DNA of 8,392 nucleotides from Candidatus Methanoperedens sp. (GTDB lineage: Archaea > Halobacteriota > Methanosarcinia > Methanosarcinales > Methanoperedenaceae), in contig JAJRAP010000091.1 of the NCBI GenBank assembly GCA_028679855.1, positions 1-8,392 on the forward strand. Reading direction: 5' to 3'. Below, piece by piece: positions 5,900-8,392 of this stretch. The stretch's first letter is position 1. Each line of letters opens with the position of its first letter. A program made the translations under genes and the position numbers. The notes beneath the pieces are model-generated. The model worked only from the letters and a program-made list of their open reading frames with translations, ran no database searches and was not told the DNA's origin.

Positions 5900-6964
5900 T
5901 TAATATTTATCTATGATTTTTTTCAGGTTTACTAGAAAATCTCCGCTGTCCACGAAATAATTTGGATACGCCTTTTTCAAATCAGTGCTCGTATCAGCCC
6001 CAACAAGAACGACATCATATTCTCTTTTACCACTATTTTTCTTTTCAGAGGCAGCATAATCTATTATTGCCTGTCGTTCTTGGTCTTTTTTATAAGAAGT
6101 AATATTGAGTTTTTCTCCCACAATATCCAGTTCCAATAAGAAGTATCGCATTTTTGGAGCTTGCTTAACCTGCTGTTCGAAAACCTTAATTGCATACATC
6201 CATCCCCTCATTACTGTTATGACATTTAGTTCTGCTTCTCTTTTTTTGATTTCTAAGTATAACTCTTTTTCGTTGTTGGGAGTATTTGGAACACTCGGAC
6301 ATTTCTCCATCTTGGCAAAAGCAGAACTAACTAATCTAAAGAATCCCATCCATTCTTCCTGCCCTTCACTGGATTTAATTGCTTGTCGAGTAAAGAAATC
6401 TACTATTTCAATAGCAGTTGCCCAAAGGTGCTGCAATTTTGACCTTATTTGAACTTCGACGAGTAAACCATTGTATTCTTTCTTTCCTTTGTCGCTAAAA
6501 TATTTGTAAATTAAATGAATGCTTCTGTAACCATCGTTTTTCGGATTAGTAATATAGTCTTTCATATTAACTCTTTTATGCTTCAAATCCCCCTTCAAGT
6601 AATACTGTTCACATAGTTGTCTTACTAAACTAACATTCGCTAAAACAGATCTACACCCACCAATATCTTGCATCTGGGAAAGCTTCATTGTTGGAGGGCG
6701 TCCGTTATACTTCCTTTGTAATTTTTTAATAATTGCGGGAACACGCTTTAGACGCTGCACTACTAATGCATTTTTGTCAACAAGTAATGCTTTATCCTTT
6801 AATCTTTTCTTGAAAATATGCATTGGATAAGCATGAATTGCTCTCCAATTTTCCAGAATTTCTCGCGCTTCGTTGAGCTGTTCTTCTGAACTATCTGCAT
6901 TAATTAATACATCCCCCGCATGATTAACCTCTGATTTAGAGTGTTCGGGTTTTATCCATTCCAT
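5900..6964 (-). CDS. RelA/SpoT-domain nucleotidyltransferase
   Basis: The protein is 354 residues with a RelA/SpoT synthetase domain at about 65-190: basic helix QRLKRVPAIIKKLQR (70-84), QDIGG-x-RSV with D100 and R105, DGYRSIH (144-150) with Y146 placed to stack on guanine, and VEVQIRSKLQHLWA (169-182) with E170 as the catalytic acid. These match the pyrophosphate-transfer site of (p)ppGpp synthetases. There is no HD hydrolase domain and no TGS/ACT regulatory region, so it is a stand-alone type with its own C-terminal part (about 190-354) ending in an EYDVVLVGADT segment. Members make alarmones or, as toxSAS toxins, pyrophosphorylate tRNA or nucleotides; the sequence alone does not decide. 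Archaea rarely have such genes, and the AT-rich context beside an insertion sequence suggests transfer. It has a TATA box 30 bases before the ATG and appears monocistronic. Confidence 0.88.
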   Translation of the reverse strand: MEWIKPEHSKSEVNHAGDVLINADSSEEQLNEAREILENWRAIHAYPMHIFKKRLKDKALLVDKNALVVQRLKRVPAIIKKLQRKYNGRPPTMKLSQMQDIGGCRSVLANVSLVRQLCEQYYLKGDLKHKRVNMKDYITNPKNDGYRSIHLIYKYFSDKGKKEYNGLLVEVQIRSKLQHLWATAIEIVDFFTRQAIKSSEGQEEWMGFFRLVSSAFAKMEKCPSVPNTPNNEKELYLEIKKREAELNVITVMRGWMYAIKVFEQQVKQAPKMRYFLLELDIVGEKLNITSYKKDQERQAIIDYAASEKKNSGKREYDVVLVGADTSTDLKKAYPNYFVDSGDFLVNLKKIIDKY

Positions 6965-6986
6965 GAACCTAATAATGTAACTTTAG

Positions 6987-6994
6987 TATATAAA
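6987..6994 (-). promoter_or_regulatory. TATA box of the RelA/SpoT gene
   Basis: On the minus strand TTTATATA lies at 6994-6987, preceded by purine-rich AAAGA as a possible BRE. The first T is 30 bases before the ATG at 6964, the same geometry as at 281 and 2567. No Shine-Dalgarno sequence is visible, so a leaderless mRNA is likely. One copy of a 16-base repeated box lies immediately upstream (7001-7016). Confidence 0.55.
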
Positions 6995-7000
6995 TCTTTG

Positions 7001-7106
7001 TTTTGCGCGGTGGTTTAATTTTAGGTAAAATAAGGCTATTCAAATGTGTTTTTTTAAGCAAAATAATAAATATTCAAACAACAAAAATGATTTTGCGCGG
7101 TTGTTT
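7001..7106. repeat. Pair of 16-base direct repeats upstream of the RelA/SpoT promoter
   Basis: TTTTGCGCGGTGGTTT at 7001-7016 recurs as TTTTGCGCGGTTGTTT at 7091-7106, 15 of 16 identical and 90 bases apart. Between them TATTCAAA also occurs twice (7037-7044 and 7071-7078). GC-rich cores in otherwise AT-rich sequence make chance less likely. The boxes could be regulator sites, since one abuts the TATA/BRE of the RelA/SpoT gene, or scars flanking a lost insertion. Confidence 0.4.
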
Positions 7107-7185
7107 TCCGATTCTCTTTTCCGTACCCTGTTTCAGTATAATTATGGATGCATGAGAACAAGTGCGTGGAGCAGTCACCGGTATA

Positions 7186-7206
7186 CCCCGGACAAATAGT
7201 TCGGGG
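7186..7206. repeat. Hairpin at the right end of the IS200-type element
   Basis: CCCCGGAC (7186-7193) pairs with GTTCGGGG (7199-7206) around the loop AAATA: eight base pairs with one G-T wobble. It lies 19 bases beyond the transposase stop codon. IS200/IS605 transposases recognise such subterminal hairpins in single-stranded DNA, so this is probably the right-end hairpin. The matching left-end hairpin and exact element ends were not identified. Confidence 0.5.
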
Positions 7207-7225
7207 CCTGTAGGTATCGTTTTCT

Positions 7226-7545
7226 CTATTTCTCCCTATTATATTCATACATATCTTGCTCACGAATATATTTTTCCACGACATCCCAACCATTCCCAAC
7301 ACTTCCATGAAAACAGCTCGGAGCCCATAAATGTTCTCCGCACCATTCGCGTAAATGGGGAAATTCTTTCCTCAGTATCCTGCTTGTACTTCCCTTTATT
7401 CTCTTTGCAATGTAACTCAGGGAATGCTTTGGAGGATATTTAAAGAATATGTGAACATGATCCGGATTCACAGCGGGGAAAAAACAAGATGGTCGGTCAG
7501 CAACGACACCGTATGCCTGTCATGACGTAATTCTTTCCGGTTCAT
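7226..7545 (-). pseudogene. IS200-type Y1 transposase, broken by an internal deletion
   Basis: Two pieces of one TnpA are visible. The first starts at ATG 7545 with a GGTGG site four bases upstream and reads MNRKELRHDRHTVSLL... up to VFSP, then hits a stop at 7468-7470. The second, in another frame from 7471 to the TAG at 7226, reads VNPDHVHIFF (the HUH histidine pair), then LWAPSCFHGSVG and VEKYIREQ with the likely catalytic tyrosine. Intact IS200 transposases have roughly 30-40 residues between these pieces (KYR... to the strand before NPDHVH), so an internal deletion with frameshift explains the gap. HUH and tyrosine parts survive but no continuous protein can be made. The family moves as single-stranded DNA. 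The element is a relic unless another copy supplies transposase. Confidence 0.8.
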
Positions 7546-7578
7546 ATTACCACCATGTCTTTCACAGGTTCATGTGCA

Positions 7579-7586
7579 TATATAAA
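7579..7586 (-). promoter_or_regulatory. TATA box of the broken transposase gene
   Basis: On the minus strand TTTATATA at 7586-7579 lies 41 bases before the ATG at 7545. A start site near 7558 would leave a short leader carrying the GGTGG site at 7554-7550. The promoter appears intact although the gene is not. The plus strand reads TATATAAA here, so rightward use is also conceivable. Confidence 0.4.
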
Positions 7587-7732
7587 TACAGGGCAAGCGG
7601 CGCGAAAGTATTTTTGCCAACATAAATAAAATGATGTCATTTTTTCCAGTCCTGGCGTTCTGTACGGGTGTTATAATAAAAAGTCTTGGAATAATGCAGA
7701 CCATTACATTACATGTTGGTATAGTTTTATTT

Positions 7733-7804
7733 CTTTGCGTACTTTGCGTTCTTCGCGGTTTAAGGTATAGACTGCTCACCGCAAAGGGCGCAAAAATCGC
7801 AAAG
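7733..7804. repeat. Long inverted repeat of GCAAAG/CTTTGCG units
   Basis: The left arm, 7733-7759, consists of CTTTGCGT-ACTTTGCG-type units; the right arm, 7778-7804, reads ACCGC-AAAG-GGCGC...CGCAAAG. The arms match at 21 of 27 positions around an 18-base loop, and each arm is itself made of short tandem GCAAAG-like units. Similar intergenic repeats are scattered through many prokaryotic genomes and are often mis-called as genes. Function is unknown; a structured RNA or small non-autonomous element is possible. Confidence 0.6.
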
Positions 7805-7837
7805 CAGAGCTTGATATTGCTTTGAGTTGTTCTTCGA

Positions 7838-7872
7838 TTGATATGAGGATTCCATACCACCAATCATATCAA
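7838..7872. repeat. Nine-base perfect inverted repeat
   Basis: TTGATATGA at 7838-7846 faces TCATATCAA at 7864-7872 across 17 bases. No T-run follows closely, so a terminator is not favoured. It lies 39 bases before the possible small gene at 7911 and could be a regulator site. A shorter TTGATAT also occurs at 7811-7817. Confidence 0.35.
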
Positions 7873-7910
7873 ATTTTATTCGCCAACATGAATTGAAACG
7901 GTCACGAATA

Positions 7911-8009
7911 ATGTACCAATACAATATGAGTGCAGCCAAGGTCGGATTTATTTCGATCCTTGCCCTTACGATCCTTATGCTGGCATTTTTTTTCATGTAT
8001 CTGAAATAG
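7911..8009 (+). CDS. Possible 32-residue single-span membrane peptide
   Basis: ATG at 7911 to TAG at 8009 encodes 32 residues. The middle, from about V12 to F28 (VGFISILALTILMLAFF), is a clean membrane-spanning segment flanked by K11 and a C-terminal lysine, as in many real small membrane proteins. An internal ATG at 7926 would give 27 residues. No clear ribosome binding site is seen; a weak TATA-like TTTTATT near 7874-7880 could allow a leaderless transcript. The hydrophobicity is real, but so short a frame could be chance. I do not recognise the family. Confidence 0.35.
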   Translation: MYQYNMSAAKVGFISILALTILMLAFFFMYLK

Positions 8010-8088
8010 CTCTTCCTTTTCTTCATACGAATATTTTTAAAATCAGAAACCCTATGTGTATCACATTCAAGAACTTAAAAAGGTTTTA

Positions 8089-8392
8089 ATGATAAAGAGT
8101 TTAAAGGAAATACCCAGGATCGGAGAAAAAACCGCAAGCCGGTTAATTGAACATTTCGGCTCGGAAAATAAGGCGATAGAGGCGATTATAAAGGGAGACA
8201 TCGCAGGCATAGCCGAAATAGAAGGGATGACCGAAAAATCCGCGATATCTCTTGTACTGGAAGCGGTTGCTGCAAATGAAGGCTTTAACATCAGGGATTT
8301 TCTTAAGACCGGGGAAACCCACGAAATATATAAAAAAATCATGGCACGGATATCCGACTGTGCACACACGGATTATGCCAGGAGTAAATTAC
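8089..8392 (+). CDS. Helix-hairpin-helix protein, N-terminus of an archaeal MutS-like protein (cut by window edge)
   Basis: The first 101 residues are present and the frame runs off the right edge. Residues 4-32 and about 41-60 form two helix-hairpin-helix motifs (LKEIPRIGEKTASRLIEHFG; IAEIEGMTEKSAISLVLEA), a non-specific DNA-binding unit. The following DFLKTGE...EIYKKIMARISDCAHTDYARSKL resembles the linker that precedes the MutS-type ATPase in the archaeal MutS-related family, so the missing part is probably a MutS ATPase. Without it, this is a family guess. The ATG at 8089 has a weak AAAGG at 8079-8083, five bases upstream. The role would be DNA binding in repair or recombination in the cytoplasm. 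It is transcribed away from the transposase relic. Confidence 0.75.
   Translation, partial: MIKSLKEIPRIGEKTASRLIEHFGSENKAIEAIIKGDIAGIAEIEGMTEKSAISLVLEAVAANEGFNIRDFLKTGETHEIYKKIMARISDCAHTDYARSKL

Larger units (their letters stand above)
7546..8088. other. Spacer between the transposase relic and the HhH/MutS-like gene
   Basis: This stretch of about 540 bases holds the transposase promoter (7579-7586), the GCAAAG-type inverted repeat (7733-7804), a second inverted repeat (7838-7872) and one possible 32-residue membrane peptide (7911-8009). No larger gene is credible. The longer open frames over 7570-7863 and 7631-7825 are by-products of the inverted repeat. A T/A-rich segment at 8034-8042 may be the TATA box for the gene at 8089. 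Confidence 0.5.

Noticed and set aside
7001..7106. CRISPR array
   Set aside because: Only two repeat copies of 16 bases with a 74-base gap; no regular repeat-spacer pattern and no cas gene.
7054..7443. Frames on both strands across the transposase tail and right-end hairpin (7054-7308 minus, 7162-7443 plus)
   Set aside because: They run antisense to, or out of frame with, the recognisable transposase and carry no motifs.
7631..7825. Plus-strand frame with FLCVLCVLRG-like translation, and the overlapping minus frame 7570-7863
   Set aside because: Both are produced by the GCAAAG inverted repeat, a frequent cause of false gene calls; no promoter, ribosome site or domain supports them.
8067..8369. 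Two minus-strand frames opposite the HhH/MutS-like start
   Set aside because: The plus frame encodes clear helix-hairpin-helix motifs; these are its antisense shadows.

Overview
The window reads as a chromosomal segment of an archaeon, most likely in or near the Methanosarcinales / ANME-2d (Methanoperedens-like) group. The case rests on several points. TTTATATA-type TATA boxes sit 29-31 bases upstream of start codons, which implies leaderless mRNAs. Some other genes instead carry GGAG/GAGG ribosome binding sites. The gene content is archaeal in style: a stand-alone JAMM protease, GcvH-like proteins beside a radical SAM enzyme, and a helix-hairpin-helix MutS-type N-terminus. The taxonomic placement is inference; no marker gene is present.

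Layout. Positions 1-280 are intergenic and packed with short inverted repeats, ending in a TATA box for the first gene. Positions 281-3462 hold what looks like a lipoate/H-protein neighbourhood: a radical SAM enzyme (281-1231), a translationally coupled M23/LytM-fold protein (1228-2043), an unrecognised protein on the other strand (2024-2512), and two different GcvH-type lipoyl carrier proteins (2567-2989 and 3034-3462). One near-symmetric TATA element at 2536-2545 is correctly placed to drive both the unrecognised gene and the first H-protein. A JAMM/MPN metalloprotease (3463-3852, minus) ends base-to-base against the second H-protein.

From about 3.9 kb the sequence becomes visibly more AT-rich and more accessory in character. 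It holds a 552-residue lipoprotein made of twelve NHL/SMP-30-like propeller repeats (3918-5576, minus), a gene-free stretch with a possible decayed reading frame, a RelA/SpoT-domain nucleotidyltransferase (5900-6964, minus) with its own promoter, and an internally deleted IS200-type transposase gene (7226-7545, minus) with its downstream hairpin. Next comes a 0.5 kb spacer with a long GCAAAG-type inverted repeat and a possible 32-residue membrane peptide. The window closes with the start of a HhH/MutS-like gene (8089 to the edge, plus).

How the genes may work together. H-proteins carry lipoate on one lysine, and archaea that lack classical LipA make lipoate with a pair of radical SAM enzymes (LipS1/LipS2). 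A radical SAM gene beside two H-proteins that both keep the lipoyl-lysine suggests lipoyl assembly and its carrier proteins, although no glycine decarboxylase (P), T-protein or ligase gene lies in the window. The RelA/SpoT protein is unusual for an archaeon and looks acquired; it may be an alarmone synthetase or a toxin-like nucleotidyltransferase.
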